Below are positions 1 to 13,180 of a DNA stretch of 64,000 bases, in pieces. Source of the stretch: Rhyacophila brunnea. Its lineage: Eukaryota > Arthropoda > Insecta > Trichoptera > Rhyacophilidae. The stretch is taken from assembly GCA_022495005.1 (NCBI GenBank), contig JAGYXB010000445.1, positions 479,728 through 543,727 on the forward strand, given 5' to 3'. Numbering within the stretch: the first letter of the stretch is position 1; every line of letters starts with the position of its first letter. The position numbers and the translations under genes are program-made. The notes under the pieces are model-generated. The model did not search any database, had not been told where the DNA came from, and saw only the letters and a program-made list of their open reading frames with translations.

Positions 1-133
1 GCACACTGGTGAATGGGATTTTTTAGCGGCACATCGGTATTATTATTATAATAATATGTTCATAGGTGGTAATAATTTTATAAGTGAGAAGGATGCAATT
101 GATTTTTAGAAAGAATTCTGTCAAAAGGTGGCT

Positions 134-520
134 CTAAATTATATTTAAAAAAACACGTAACTCCTCATCTACCACCTGTAACCGCTCTCGTTTTTTTAAT
201 TTCATTTCCAAGAGCGTTGAAAAACCAAATTCGCAAACATACGAAGATCCAAGCGGCAACAGAGATTTAATTGGTATTGTAGCCAATCGAGGATATTGAT
301 CTAGCTTAGAAAATGAGGCTTTGTGCACAGGGTCGTTTTTTAGATCTAATAAAATTTCCTCCTCTGTTAGTGTCAGGTGTGTACCGTCGAATCTTGCAAA
401 GGGATTTATAACCTACTGGTACATTATTTGATAATCAAATGATGGATAATACTTGAAAAATGATGCAGAAAGGAGTTCTAATGTCCTCTGCATTTCTGGC
501 AAAATTTTACAGTCTACACT
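134..520 (-). pseudogene. hAT-superfamily transposase remnant (ZBED5/FAM200-like C-terminus)
   Basis: The minus strand encodes a stretch with 'FGFSTLLEMKLKKRERL' preceded by 'LLPLGSSYVCE'. This is the hAT transposase C-terminal dimerisation pattern as found in ZBED5/FAM200-like domesticated or mobile copies. Upstream in the same direction the reading continues as 'NPFARFDGTHLTLTEEE', after an in-frame stop near 430. No N-terminal BED finger or full catalytic region is visible, so this is a broken piece. The family call rests on remembered motif shape, not on a search. Confidence 0.6.
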
Positions 521-1049
521 TGGGAAGCAATCAAGCTGCAAGTTTTTAACTTTTCTAGTCTACAGGTCTAACATGTCAGCGAAAGATTGTAATTGTAATG
601 ATATTTCCGTTCGCTTCTTGCAGGCTTAAATTTAAAATGATTATTTCTCGAAAAGATCATTAAGAAAATGTTACTTCCAGCTACTAATTGGCCTCGTGAA
701 GAAAATCATAACCCATATTCTCATCGAAGATTTATAACCCATCGAAGAAAGAAATTATTTCTGCTCGCCTCTTTCCGATGGTACTTTAATCGAGATAGTT
801 CTTTTCCTTTTGAGAGCCAACGTACTCCAGTATGAAGCAGCAAACAATTAAAATAAGAATCCATATTTTTACACAGTGAAAGTGAAGTGAAAAATATTTA
901 TTTAAATATGTAGAGGTTGAATTTATTTAAAATTTAAGAAAATTTAAATGTAGGTATAAGCATTAGTTAAACTGAGCAGTTTGGAGGCTTTTCCTTCGCG
1001 ACACACCTGAGACTTCTTGCGGCACACAGTTTGGCAGACACTGCACTAG

Positions 1050-3007
1050 ACCATTGTTGTCGAGTCCGAAACTATACGGAATTACAATACGCATACTTTA
1101 CATAGCCTTAATGCAAAACATGCACCTTCAGAGGAGAACGGTGGACCACTACTCATTTTACAAAATATGGAACAAAGGTTATTGCGCCGCGCTTTTGACC
1201 ATCAGTTTTCGGTCCCTATGCCTATTGCAGGTTGGGTAATAAGTATTATGTCTGAGTAACTGAATCCTGGACTAAATTCACGGTGTCAAGCGATTGTCTA
1301 GGAATAAAACTTCATATGGTCTGTTAAATTAACATTCTGTTAAAATTAATCATAATCCATTATTTACTTACTAAACGTAATTTGTTTCAGATACTGCTCA
1401 TGACACTTACAACTTTTGTAAATATTCTCTCAATCATATATAGTCACGTACTATTCTATTTACACATGGAAAAGGTAAGTGAAAATCAAATGTGGTTTAT
1501 ATTCTATTATAATACACGCATTGACAAAAAATAAATACTTAAAACGAAAATCTGATGTAGTAGAATATGGCTTTGTTCTCAATAATTTAAAATGATGATA
1601 TTTAGATTAATACCCTTTTACTGTATTGATATTAAATTTACATGACACCGAAATGTTGATTTTTAGCATGAAAAATATATGGCACAATAATGACATAGTA
1701 TAATATTATACTCGACAGATTGTTTAGATTTAATTTCCAAAGATAACAAAAATTATTTATTTTCGACATTATTTTCATACTAGATGGACTTTTAATATAA
1801 ATTGTAATTTGGTTTTAAACAATTTATTTTCAGCAAATATTGTATACTTTAAACACTTCCTTTAGGATAATACGATGCTGCTGGATAATATTTTTGTGCG
1901 CGTACATAATATGTACCATCCTGCGCCCGCATTCGATCAAGTGTTCCAATATTGTGCACAACATGACTCTAGAAATCCCGCTAGGTATCACATATTATAA
2001 TAATTATTATATCTTATTTTGTGTGATTTGTGGATTTATTAATCTAACGACATCAAAATTAGCTAGAAGTCACAATTGGTAGTAAATTCATATTATCCAT
2101 TTTATTTTGGACTCAAGACTTTTAATTACACAGCATTGCGCCAATTTAACAAAACCAATTGTTCTAAATGTTTTAAACATATTGCTTGATGTATGTGTAC
2201 AACAAACAAGTTCACTATACATAATATACGGTACATACATGTAATTTCCTGTAATTCTGATTTTTTTTAGTTATAAATTAACAATTTTAAAAAGAGTAAA
2301 CGTATAAAAATAAATCGGTAGGCTTACGATTGATAAAACTAATATAAATGACAATAATAGTCCTTGACTCCTGGTTGGTCAATCTTAAATAATAATAAAA
2401 AAAGTACTTTGATAAGTAAATTTTATATCCGGTTTTCGAAGTCCAGTGCGCAAGGCACTGGGAATTCGGGTTCGATTTCCAGTGAGACCACAAAATATGA
2501 ATATAATTTTATCAAACCCTGGGTGTTTATGATTGTCATACTGTACTATTAATTACACGACTATTTCACTACACTCATGGCCTATTTAAGAGTTTAAAAA
2601 GAAAAAATATATTTAATTAGAAGTTTAAATGTTTGAGTTTTCCTTACATTTTTGTCATTGCTTAGTTTAACCGTTAGGAATTTCCCTTGAACTTAATTAT
2701 TAATCAAACTAGTAGCAGCAGTATTACTGGATATAACCAGCTGTGGATATATTATAATATGTTAGTTTGCTCTTTTTCAGATGGTTGTCTGAGAATGCAA
2801 CTAAATCGGTTTTCACTTTTGATATCGTCGAGGAAATTGGAAATCACAATATGGAATATTTTCATTTTCGATCTGACCTTCATTCGACTCTTAGTTGGGG
2901 CAATGGTCTCTTATGGAATTATTATAATGCAAAGTTATTCATTCGAGACGAAAGAATTAATACACTATGATCGTAATAACAATACTTTAGCTTTCAATAC
3001 ATTATAA
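1050..3007 (+). CDS. Gustatory receptor, 3' exons only (plus-strand locus)
   Basis: A 7tm_7 (insect GR) gene fragment. Three exons are well supported. Exon 1391-1474 (28 codons, 'ILLMTLTTFVNILSII', TM segment) ends in AAG|gtaagt. Exon 1834-1984 follows a ttttcag acceptor and ends in phase 1. The last exon, 2781-3007, follows tttttcag and contains 'RKLEITIWNIFIFDLTFIRL' then SYGIIIMQ, a variant of the GR signature TYx5QF. Phases (0, 0, 1) match the minus-strand GRs nearby. A weaker upstream exon, about 1050-1235, may end TGG|gtaata ('MEQRLLRRAFDHQFSVPMP'). The first, large exon was not found; it lies outside the window or was lost next to the hAT remnant. The gene is tail-to-tail with GR A. 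It is less like A-F than they are like each other. Confidence 0.72.
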
Positions 3008-3663
3008 ACACATAATATAAGGTATATACCTATATATAAGGCTATAAGAAGCAAGATAACACGAAAGGTGTAAAAATGTATTCATATTAAGATTTCAACA
3101 TACAAAGTATTAGTAGAAACTGTAAATAATTAAAAAAATCATTAATTAAATATTCTTGCAATAAAACACAGTCGTCTCAAGCAAACAAGACATCCCAAAT
3201 TCACTTTATTAAATACTATTTTTACAATTGAGTGTTTTAAAAATACTGTTAGAAGATTTCATGTTTTAAAATATAATAAATTGAAATTTAAAACAATGTC
3301 TTTTGATAATACGTATATTGAAAATTTTATTCAGCGAATTGGTGTCAGTCCATATAAAACAATAATAAAAAAAAATATTTTATACACGTCCACTATTTTG
3401 ATAATGATTTATTAAAATTATTTGAAACACAATTAAATACAATTACCTAGTGTAATTATTTTCATTTGAATGAATAATGATATTTCGTAAATTGCAATAA
3501 ATCTGCAGAGAAAACTACAGTTTTTTCAATTTTTAAATCAATAAAACCTTTTTCAATTTTTTTAATTTTGATTGGAAATGTTGTTTATAATAAATGTTAG
3601 TAGTTATTGCCGTGATCAGACCTTTAATAAAGTAAACTGTAGATAATATACATTATATACTAT
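3008..3663. other. AT-rich spacer between convergent GR genes
   Basis: About 650 bp lies between the stop codons of the plus-strand GR and GR A. It is very AT-rich with several AATAAA-like hexamers on both strands, as expected for two facing 3' ends. No further exon or repeat was recognised. Confidence 0.6.
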
Positions 3664-6600
3664 TTAAACCTTAAATGTTTTCATTTGAATGAGAATAATA
3701 TGGTACGTAGCAAGAGCACTAATGAGTCCACATAGAAAACTGTAATCCAGGTTGAAAAATCGACATGCTGTCAGCTGCAATGGCCGTCTCTCCACCATCT
3801 CATATAACTCCATTAACTGTTCACGCACCTGGAAACCTGAATAGATAACCAAAATGTATTAGTATCATTATTCTGTATGTGGTACTAATCAGCAGTATAC
3901 TTTAACCAGTATTATTATATTATCAAACTATTTTATAATACAACTACATGCGGGGCAATATACCAATATAGAAATGATCAGTAAGTTTCACTATTTTCCC
4001 ACTTTTAGTATATTATTGTAACAGAGTTGTTATACCCTAATATTTTAAAGGGTTTAATCACATTAAACTTCTCGACTCTTACAGGAGGAAGGCATCAATG
4101 CAGGAGACATTCAACTGATAGCTAACTTATATTGGAATCAAACAGCAACTATTAAGATCGAAAACGATATCAGTGGAGAGGTAAAAATTCGTCGCGGTGT
4201 ACGACTGGGGTGTATATTGTCACCTCTGCTATTTAACCTGTACTCAGAAGTTATTTTCAAGGAAGCTTTACATCGTGTGAATCGATGTGTATTTTGGTTA
4301 ATGGAAAACATGTTAACAATATACGATATGCCGATGACACTGTGCTGATTGCTGATAGCTTAAAGAGTTTACATCAACTGGTAGAAAGGGTTAAAGATAA
4401 CTATTTTTTTATTCAGCAAATAAGACACAAGATTTGAGAATGTAACATTTAACATTCTATAATATATTATTGAATATACATAATTTGAAAACATCTCATG
4501 CATATAGGAAGACACTGGAAAAAATAATTTTGTAGAAAAAAATATGACACCCGACGGAACTTGAACCTGTATCTGCTGGATTCGAATTGAAATGATTTTT
4601 TCTATTGTGTATATGCATGAGATGTTTTCATATTATGTATATCCTATTTAAAATTATAAAATGAGTGGTCCAATACCGGCTGAAAACAACAAATTTTTAA
4701 ATTAGTCTTAAACGCATTTGTTGCATAAACGTTTAATTTTTACGTTTATTATTATTTTTTAAATTAAAAATCAAAATTCTGATACTAACACATAAACTGT
4801 AAATGTTTGCAGTTTCATTTTTTTTCACATATACATAAATAATTTATTATAACAAATAATATAAATTGAAAATAGTTTATTAAATTATCAGAAAATGCTT
4901 ATAATAATGCGTTATAACGCGCGGATCTCGTGGAGCAGTGCGTAAGGCGCTGGCCTTCCACCCGAGAGTTCTACACTATTTATGAGTTTTTCTCAAAGCC
5001 TGGGTGTTATGTTATTACTAAAACTTGCAGAGATCCTAATATGGGTTAGTAATTAAGGTAAGTAATTCATATTTTGATTTAAAATACGAAAGCTGACTGC
5101 TAAAAATTACTGCAATATATGAAAAACTATCAGTTAATTTCGTCTTAATTAGATGTGACTCAATTGGTAAAGCACATTTTTGCGAATTCAGTAGATGCCG
5201 GTTCGAGTCCCGCCGAAATTATATATTTTTATTAAAAAATGTAGTAGGTATATATATTTGAGATGTTTTCAAATTATGTATGTTCAATATAAAAATGTTA
5301 CACGCTCAAGTGTTGTGAAATATTCCTTAAATTAAAAATAGTCTATAGTATCGAGATTGATTTTAAGCAATCATTAAAATATTACAATACTGATTATTAT
5401 AGAATGATACTTACTCAAATATCTATTTATTGACATTTTTGTGATGGAGATTTTGATTAATTTTCCTTCGCTCAGCAGTGCTTCCGATAAGGTTGTGATA
5501 ATTATTAAAATCGACAGGAAGTGAGCATTCCACGAGAGAATGGAACAGATGACAAGTGTATTCTGAAAGTATTGGAACAGATTACCATCACTATATTATC
5601 AATAAATACGGTGAGATCCTGAGATCTTAAGTCATAAATGTGATCTACTTACATACTTCTTTCTATTATTTGTCAACTTTCATTCCATTCAGCGAATGGA
5701 TACCACGCGGGACCTACAAGAATCTTTATCACTAGGTAGCCAGTCTTCTCGCGCCTTTGAGTTCATGCACATCGTATCCAACATTTACATGGTAGTTAGC
5801 AGCCTTTCAAGACGTCGAAATCCGCAAAGGCAGACCAGGTTGAGACTTATTTAAGACATCCGATTAAATGTCTCATCATCACATAAAATGTGACCAGAAC
5901 TTACCTAGCCAACTCTCTTATCTCCTAATCAAACTGTTAATTTAACCAATCGAACCTTGTGATCGCAGCCTGCAGCACTAAGATGTAGTATTACAACACA
6001 TTTATATAGCCAGTGACGTCCCATGAGGTAGACAAGTCATGCGTTGCTTAAGAGCGGCATATTATAAAGGTCGGAAAAGAAAGAAAAAAATACAAATCAT
6101 ATAAGTTTTGATGCGGTCGCTTCGTTAAAAAGTGCTGACATCATAGTTTTAAAAATTGAAGCATAAAAATTTCACAATCCGTCCTATTTTACAATGAAGG
6201 CTTATCGCACATAGGGTCTTCTATCCTGTCAGCGCCTCAGACCTTCACGTACCTATAAACACACATAATTGAAAGTAACTTTCTTGTAAATGCTCTAATA
6301 ATCAATAAATGACATGTATGAAATTTATTTTAGGATTTTTGTAGGTCTTGTCGGTAACCGAAAATGAATATGTATCTAATAAAATAGGTAGGCTAATTTA
6401 ACAACTTTTCATACGATTTGAGACCAAACATAAAAGGGGGAGAAATTTATTCTAAGTGTATATAGCAATAGTGTTCTATAAATAAAATATGTTTGCAATA
6501 ATTATATACTTAATAATTATTTTCATTGCTTGTACTCTATCACTCGCTAATCGTAGGCATTTACAAATTAATTAAATAATAAAAATATATTTGTTTTTCT

Positions 6601-7639
6601 TTCAATTTGATATTGGTTTTACCTGATCAATTTTAATGTACTGAGCTTGTACAATGTTATTCGCCCCTGAAAGAATTGATGCAAAGCAGCAAGTCACCAT
6701 GAACAAAATCTGAAAATAAAGTCTTGTTAAGTATAATAGGTAGGTTCAGTACTATTTATGTCAGTGTACTTATACATATATTAAGTCAATTACCTGCAAT
6801 CCGCTTGTCGAATTAATAATGTCAATATTGTCAGCCAGTACATCAAATATATTTATAAATCGATGTATCATAATATTATTACAGAGAAATGTTTTTCCCC
6901 ATACATGTTTATATCGAAGTGCATAACATTTTAAATGATCACTTTTTGCAATAGTTTGAATAATAAAATCGTTACTTTCAACATCTATAGACTCGTAGTT
7001 TGAATTCATGTGTGAGTTTATAAAACATAGCTGCTCATTCAAAACTTGGGTTTGAAGAATTGTTACGGTAACTTCGACTATGTATTGCAAAAGAAATGCA
7101 TCAAAAAATAGCACAAAATAATATCTAATTGTTTCTGTTATTTCAATTAAGTCAAACCAGATTAAAAAGTCTGTAATGTTCACTGCAATTGAAAGAGAGT
7201 ATAAAAATATTCCACTATAAACGTAATACTTGGTAAATTTCTTATAAAAATCAATGTCTATGTGTAATTTTTCATTTATTCTATTAAAGTTTGCAAATAG
7301 TTTGAGATTTAAATCGACATTGAAAATTCCGGACATTGCCAGTGCACTTACGGTTACTAAACACAAAGAAAAAAATACCAGAGTTTCGGTAGTTACAAAT
7401 GATGTATTTGAGCTACTAAAATATCCACTTAATACGCTATCAACTGTAGAATACGTAAAAACGACAATACTGGATATAAGAATACAAATCGTGTAATATT
7501 TGTGAAGTTTTTTCAGCAATAAATCTTCTCTGCTTAAATAATTAATATTATAAATTCCAAAAATTGAAAAATATATAAATAGGTAATTATCCAAATAACG
7601 TGCGCGATCGTATTTTATAATGTGATCATTTCGGGGCAT
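3664..7639 (-). CDS. Gustatory receptor A (four exons, intact)
   Basis: Seven-transmembrane insect gustatory receptor (7tm_7), a plasma-membrane ligand-gated channel subunit of taste neurons. Exons on the minus strand: 6794-7639, 6623-6709, 5415-5562 and 3664-3836. All boundaries are GT/AG, phases are 0, 0, 1, and the spliced frame is open (about 417 aa). Exon 1 starts at the first ATG (MPRNDHIIKY) and carries about five hydrophobic helices, ending 'DNIDIINSTSGLQ'. Exon 2 encodes 'SILSGANNIVQAQYIK'. Exon 3 encodes an extracellular or membrane segment with 'TLSEALLSEGKLIK'. Exon 4 has 'RRPLQLTACRFFNLDYS' and the signature TYHIILIQ, with M where F is usual. The last intron (3837-5414) carries an RTE fragment and SINE heads. 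The long first exon plus three short exons fits lepidopteran bitter-type GRs. The ligand is unknown. Confidence 0.88.
4083..4420 (+). mobile_element. RTE-type LINE reverse-transcriptase fragment
   Basis: The plus strand reads 'LIANLYWNQTATIKIE', then 'KIRRGVRLGCILSPLLFNLY' and, after a frame slip, a YADD-like 'YADDTVL' sequence. This is the palm region of an RTE/craniofacial-development-protein-2-like reverse transcriptase. The usual Q of RQGC is L here. It lies in intron 3 of GR A in antisense orientation and lacks endonuclease and C-terminal parts. Confidence 0.75.
4540..5230. repeat. Degenerate tRNA-derived SINE heads
   Basis: Several short tRNA-like pieces are present. At 4921-4975 there is a block with 'GTGCGTAAGGCGCTGG'. 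At 5150-5220 there is 'GACTCAATTGGTAAAGCAC', followed by a B-box-like GGTTCGAGTCCCG. Around 4560-4600 the reverse strand shows AGGTTCAAGTTCC. They resemble polymerase III A/B boxes but do not form complete tRNAs. A related fragment is at about 2435-2495 in the plus-strand GR intron, and another at 47127-47162. Confidence 0.5.
6010..6245 (-). repeat. Dispersed repeat ending in CAGTGACGT, inverted copy
   Basis: This is a shorter inverted copy of the family seen at 8735-9053 and 35460-35773. It begins CAGTGACGTCCCATGAGGTA, and reverse-complemented it matches their ends (TATAATnnGCCG ... ACGTCACTG). It lies in intron 2 of GR A. It is probably a non-autonomous DNA transposon; no coding content is visible. 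Confidence 0.55.
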
Positions 7640-10600
7640 GAAATACTAATTAATAAAAAAGTTTGTATTTTTATATCAAGCATAATATTGTTTTCGTTTG
7701 TGAACATTTCAGTTATTCTAAATATTTTTGCATTTACTGAAAAAAAACTTATTAGGTTATGAGGCTATGATACTATCCCACATACAAAATCACAATTTAA
7801 ACAAGCTTCAATATTGGGATAATACCGTTATAAGATTTGATATAAATAAAAATGATTTCGAGTTATACACATTTATATTTTTATAAAAATGGTTTTTTTT
7901 TAAATAAATATAAAAAAATATTAAAACTATGAATTAATCAAAAATCTATTCGATAGAATATAGAAAGCTTAATAAACTTAATTTTGATAATAAACATGAC
8001 ATTAAAATAAATATTTAATATTAACATAGGATCCTTTAACAAATTCACATTTTATTACATTTTTTTTAGTTTATCTTTGATTTAAAATAAAAAAAATCTT
8101 TTTAATGTTTTCAGATACTAATATAGTTTATTATTATTAATTAATTATTAATAAGTATTAATTAATATAGCTTAAATTTTTAATTATCAAAAAATGTCTC
8201 AAATTGCAAGCTTCGTATTTTTAGTAGGTAAAGGATTCAATAAATCAGCTAAAGATATTTAAAAAAAAATCTACAATATTCACGTTTATTGTAATAATAT
8301 ATGTGGTGTTTATTTTTTACTTATCCTTCTCATGATGCTATCCCATATTGATGGTCGAACACCATTTGACTGATCTTTGCCTTATACCTGTAATTTATAT
8401 TACTTTTTTTGAACACTAAAATAGATCATGCGGCCCAATTTTAGTAGGTAAATGGGTCAGGTCAGTTCACAAGTGACATGATATAACAAATTGGCTGTTG
8501 TAACAATGTTATGAAATTCAAGAGTATTTTTTAAGCTAGCTTTTTGAGCTAACATTTCGATGATTACACTAGGCGACTCTACAGGCAGATTATAAATTCG
8601 CCAACAAACAGCTCGTAAAGAAGCTCAATGTAATTAACGCATTATATACTATTAAAATTAATAAAAGTGAAGTATCTCCAATGAAATCCCTTGACAAAAT
8701 TCTGCCCTAAAGCATCTCCACGAAAACTAATCCCAAATACTGGTGGTTTTAGGTAGGTGCATGGAGAGATATGTAGCGCTGACTGGTTTGTAGGGACCCT
8801 TGTATTTTATTTTCCTGCGTGATTAACCATCATTAATATATGGATTATAATACAACTATTTTTATGATTATTCATATTATATTATGTTGATTATTTTTTA
8901 AACTAAGATGTTGACATTTTATAATGAAATGCTTGATTGAAAAGCGCCACTGCTCTTAAAAATATGTGTTCGTTCCTTCATTTGCCATCCTTTATAATTG
9001 GCCGGCCCTACGCAACGTATAACCTTCCTACCCCCACGGGACGTCACTGAGTATCTCACTAAAATAACACCAATAACATCTTTGGCGATATGTTATAACA
9101 AATATTCAATATATGACATACTCGTATAATATATTGAAATGATGCAAGTCCTACGCGTCGATTGCAGGATGGATTTTGTCGATTGCACCATAGTCCCATA
9201 GGAATTGAGCCTTGAACATGTAAACATTGTAGGTATACATAAGGCAGGATTTCATTTAGATTTTAAAGAGAAAGCTTTAACAATTATTTCTTTCATTATT
9301 TCGTTAACCAGCTTACTTAAAAGTAATTTTGTAATCTCGGTGTACCACTTGATTCGCAATGCGCCACTCACGGCCTGACGCCGGAGTGAGAGAAAAATAT
9401 GTGAATATCCGTGTTTTAAATTGAGAGGTAGTATGAGAATTTGGCACAGTATGAGAATTGTTTGAATATGGGTACATAAGTGTCCCAAAGAAGACCAAAA
9501 CAAAACATTGTAATGGAGTATTTCTTTGTGATGGTCAAATACAAGACAAGTGTTTTCGTTAAATTTTAATATGTTATTATTAATTATTATGACAATTAAT
9601 ATGATTTTATATAGACTTTTCACAGGCCATCAACGTATCGGTAAAGTTTACTCAGTGAAAAACGCCGAAGATGAAAAATAAGATTATCTAGTCAGTCAAT
9701 GCTATATTAATTAGATGAGCGAAATTCATGGGATATTTAGTGTCAGCAGAATTCAATCGTGAAGGGCTCAATAAATAGTCTACCACTATTGAATTGAAAT
9801 GTTACTCCATATCAGTCACTCCGTATCGTCGCATCATAAGACGAATATCTTACTCTGCTTTTTATTTGTATTGCATAACTCTCACTCTGTATCCCGTGCC
9901 TCGGGCTAAAGTATATGCCTAGCTGTCATTTTTATCATTGTACCTATCTGTGTAAACTTCACTTGCCAATCCATCAAATAAACACGTAACCGCTCCCAAC
10001 CAATCGTTATTCACTCATCTCTTCTTTACACTATCGCCCACCTACCTCCAAAAAATTGTAACGCTTTTTTAGCGTACTCAGCCAAATATAAAACATATTT
10101 TCTTGTTTAATAGTAGTAATAAGGTAGTGTGGTAGATCACTGCCAGTTTTGATACTGGATATCACAGCTTATTTGAAGTTCGACATGCTTGAGTATATTG
10201 TAATTGCCTCCGTTGTAATAAAATAAAAAATTGACTTCTGGTAAGCGTAGTTTTTATATTGTGGCCTTATATCTTTGGAGAAGAAAGCAGTTTTACCTGT
10301 GAATCTTTTCTAGGGCGGTATTAGACTATAAAAGATCTATGACAGATATCTTTTATGAAGAATATTTTACAACATAGTAGTTTATATTTTATAAAAAATC
10401 TTTTAATAATGTAATAGCACGACAATATTATATTTTATCAAAGAATAATCTAAATCAGAGAGTTGCAATGTTGCTAGATAAAAAAAATTTAATTCAGTAA
10501 ATTGATAAAAATATTTTAAAAAATCAGCACTTTTACTTGATTAAAAGTAGATTGGTGGCTTCCAATCTGTGCACAAGTATCTCCTAAAAATCACGCAAAT

Positions 10601-10867
10601 TTGACATTTAATCCAATATTAAATATCAGTAGATCTGCTGAAATTGTAGTAAACGTACGTAAGTCACTGTTGTGAAAAATATAAATTAACCAACAAAATT
10701 ATGAATTATAATTACGAAAAATATGAAATGCCGTCTTATTAATCGCTAGTCAGATTACCAATAATCAAAATTACAGACTAGAAACATAAACGTATAGTTC
10801 AACATAAATTCGTTGTTAATTTTATCCGTAGCTTGTGTAAAATTATTTATGCTGTGTAATTAATTAT
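7640..10867. other. Intergenic, AT-rich, upstream of GR A
   Basis: No gene is supported here. The promoter of GR A must lie at the left edge, but no clear TATA/Inr pair stands out. The stretch holds the dispersed repeat at 8735-9053 and a less AT-rich block around 9650-10050 with a CAAATAAACACG polyadenylation-like motif, which could be a solo LTR. I could not find matching ends, so the LTR idea is unproven. Confidence 0.5.
8735..9053 (+). repeat. Dispersed repeat (unknown DNA-transposon-like family), copy 1
   Basis: This aligns by eye with 35460-35773. Shared blocks are GGTGGTTTTxGGTA, ACTAAGATGTTGA, TTTATAATxxGCCG, CCTACCCCC and the end ACGTCACTGA. A partial, more diverged copy lies near 44660-44765, and an inverted one at 6010-6245. 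The conserved terminus CAGTGACGT suggests a terminal inverted repeat element. No reading frame. Confidence 0.6.
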
Positions 10868-11274
10868 CAGGGTTTCGAACTGCTATTTTTTTCGTTTCGG
10901 TTTTCGTTTCGGTTCAAGTAAAATAATATATATCGGTTTGGTTCCAGTTTTTGGTTTTTGGTTCAGCTCCGAGTGATTATTTTTTTTAGTTAAGTATATT
11001 AAAAAAATATTTTCTACAATTATTTAGAACATTTTATGGTACTTGTATGAGAGCCCGGCGCCATGCTCCGAAACCAATGGTTATGCTGCAATAGTATATT
11101 ATAACTTATGAGAATTATGTTGAGACCATTAATGATTTCTTTGTGCCTTGAATTTGACACACATATTATTATTACGAACAGAAAAATCGATATTTTTTCT
11201 GTTCGGTTCCAGTTTTCGGTCCGACAAAAATAACGGTTTTCCGGTTTTCGGTTCAGTTCCGGTTCGAAGCGCTG
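10868..11274. mobile_element. hAT-like MITE, 407 bp
   Basis: The ends are inverted: CAGGGTTTCGAACTG on the left and the reverse complement of CAGCGCTTCGAACCGG on the right, followed inward by many 'CGGTTxxGGTT' repeats. Flanking 8-mers TTAATTAT and GTAATTAT match at 7 of 8 positions, as expected for a hAT target duplication. It contains no transposase frame and is non-autonomous. Confidence 0.7.
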
Positions 11275-12060
11275 GTAATTATGCTCTCTCGTGTTTTATA
11301 AAATAATATGTTTTTTAATTCTATAAAACGTTTGATAAAACATATTCGCCAAAAATCTTTTATATTCTAATACAAGTAAATAGTATAGTTGTTATCTTTC
11401 CAAGAGCCAATGAACGATAGAAAGCTATGAGTGATTATTTTTTGAAATCAGTATAAGGTAAGTAAATGATATTTAATCTATATAAGATCACTGCAGACGT
11501 TTTTATTATATGTATAAACTTTTTACATTAAACAATACAACAGGTGACGATACCCCGGTCCCGGAATACTCCCAAAGGTACTTTATCTCCAACCGGTCCT
11601 GCCCTCAGACCGATTAAGAACCTTTGTTTGACTAGCTCAGTACTATTTGGGAGAGGGTGGTCACCTAAAGTTCTTGCTTGGCACTTTAAGAATACACTAT
11701 AACGATATTATTTAACTTTATATTGTTTAAAGAATCGCCACCTAGTAATAGGTCGACGTCTAGGTCATTAATTATCTAATAAACCTTCAAATCAAATTTA
11801 TTTTCGTAAATATTTACGTAACCGCCAATGACAGCTGACCTCCTGTCACATGTCTTTGAATCAGATGTTTTTCGTAAAATACATCGCGGATTATTTCAAA
11901 AATAAAACTTCTTGTAGTAATATTGTTTAAATTATTTATTAAATTATTCTTGATAAATAAATTTATTTTATTTAATTGTTTATTGACAATTATACACTTT
12001 AATTTAATTTCAAATAATTACTTAATTATTTTATAAAACTTATTTAACTTAATTATTTTT
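11275..12060. other. Intergenic, no gene seen
   Basis: AT-rich sequence with a slightly GC-richer block around 11540-11680. No open frame with coding character and no recognised repeat end. Confidence 0.5.
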
Positions 12061-12297
12061 TTTTTCCGACCATGTCCGATCCTAATAGGATCATATGGGC
12101 CTCCACAGAGTAGAGGTTTGTATTGACAAATTTTGTTTTTTACGAGAAATGGATGTCAGCCACTTGCTCAACCTATTAGGTCCATACCCTGACTCACACA
12201 AATTGAAAAACAATATGTGTACTTGCCAGACCCAGGATTCGAACCCGAGACCCACGGCGTGATAGTCCAACGCTCAAGCCGCGCGACCACCGTGGGG
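12061..12297 (-). mobile_element. tRNA-derived SINE, reference copy
   Basis: On the minus strand it begins CCCCCACGGTGGTCGCGCGG, followed by a polymerase III B-box (GGTTCGAATCC). A body follows with 'GGACCTAATAGGTTGAGCAA', 'ACATCCATTTCTCGT' and 'ACAAACCTCTAC'. The same body occurs at about 20705-20870, 45603-45830 and, interrupted, at 54878-56465. It is non-coding and of short dispersed-element length (about 235 bp). Confidence 0.8.
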
Positions 12298-13180
12298 GTT
12301 ATTAGGTAAAGTTAATTAATTATAATTATTTTATATTTATTTTAATATACGATTACACACTTATAACTATGAGTCGCCGACTATAAACTTTGGAGAACTT
12401 ATGCTCCTAAAATAAGATCGCGAATTGATGACGCGACGCTGCGTTGTTTACATCAACTGACAGCTCGAATCACACGTCATCCACTATGACGCGTCGGGAA
12501 TATTTCGTGAAAGAAATATATCGCGAAAATATTTAAAACTATACGGATTCGATCCGCGTTCGGACAAGACCTCTCGGCACTATTGGAAAATCGATGACTG
12601 AAGTAGATGGAAATGTATGGGGTTATATAGGCCCCGAATGGGAAATCACCCGAGATTTTGACGTCATTCCCCCACTCTAATTTTATGTTTTCTTTGAATA
12701 ACTAAAGAACTACTTATATTTTTAATCAAGAGATTATGTTTACGCATAAAGATTCATATACTTGTTATCGAAGTATAGATTTTATTAACTTATAATATCG
12801 AAAAGGGACCTTAAGGGACTTACATGACTTTTCTAGGTGTGTTCACGCGCGAAAAATGGACCAATGAGGGATTTTCCTACTTCCTCCACAGAGCCAAAAG
12901 CCAAAATCTGGGACCAATCACAGAAAAGCCGTTTATTTCCCGACTTTTCCCGAAAATTATAGTCATTTAATAAAATAAAATTAAGTGATTTATAAATACC
13001 TATTAGTGGTACAACTTTAGTGACAATCGTAAAAATCCTTATAGTACTTTTGACATAGATTGTCCAAATATCTACTAATTCATTTATTGGGTTAGCGGTA
13101 AGGAAAAATGAAAATATTCCCGTTCACAATGAAACATAATATGAACGAAAATAATCGAAACTACTGTTCGAGTGCGTTGG
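12298..13180. other. Intergenic between SINE and LINE
   Basis: Moderately AT-rich, with CG-containing patches (for example CACGTCATCCACTATGACGC near 12475). No gene, RNA or recognised repeat end was found. Confidence 0.45.

Noticed and set aside
5150..5225. Possible tRNA gene
   Set aside because: A- and B-box-like text is present, but the arms do not pair into a cloverleaf. Better explained as a SINE head.
9252..9623. Minus-strand open frame of 123 codons
   Set aside because: Low-complexity Ile/Leu/Lys/Asn composition in AT-rich DNA, overlapping frames equally open, no motif or splice context.
9650..10050. Possible solo LTR
   Set aside because: A polyadenylation-like motif and higher GC content only. 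No TG...CA ends with a target duplication could be shown.
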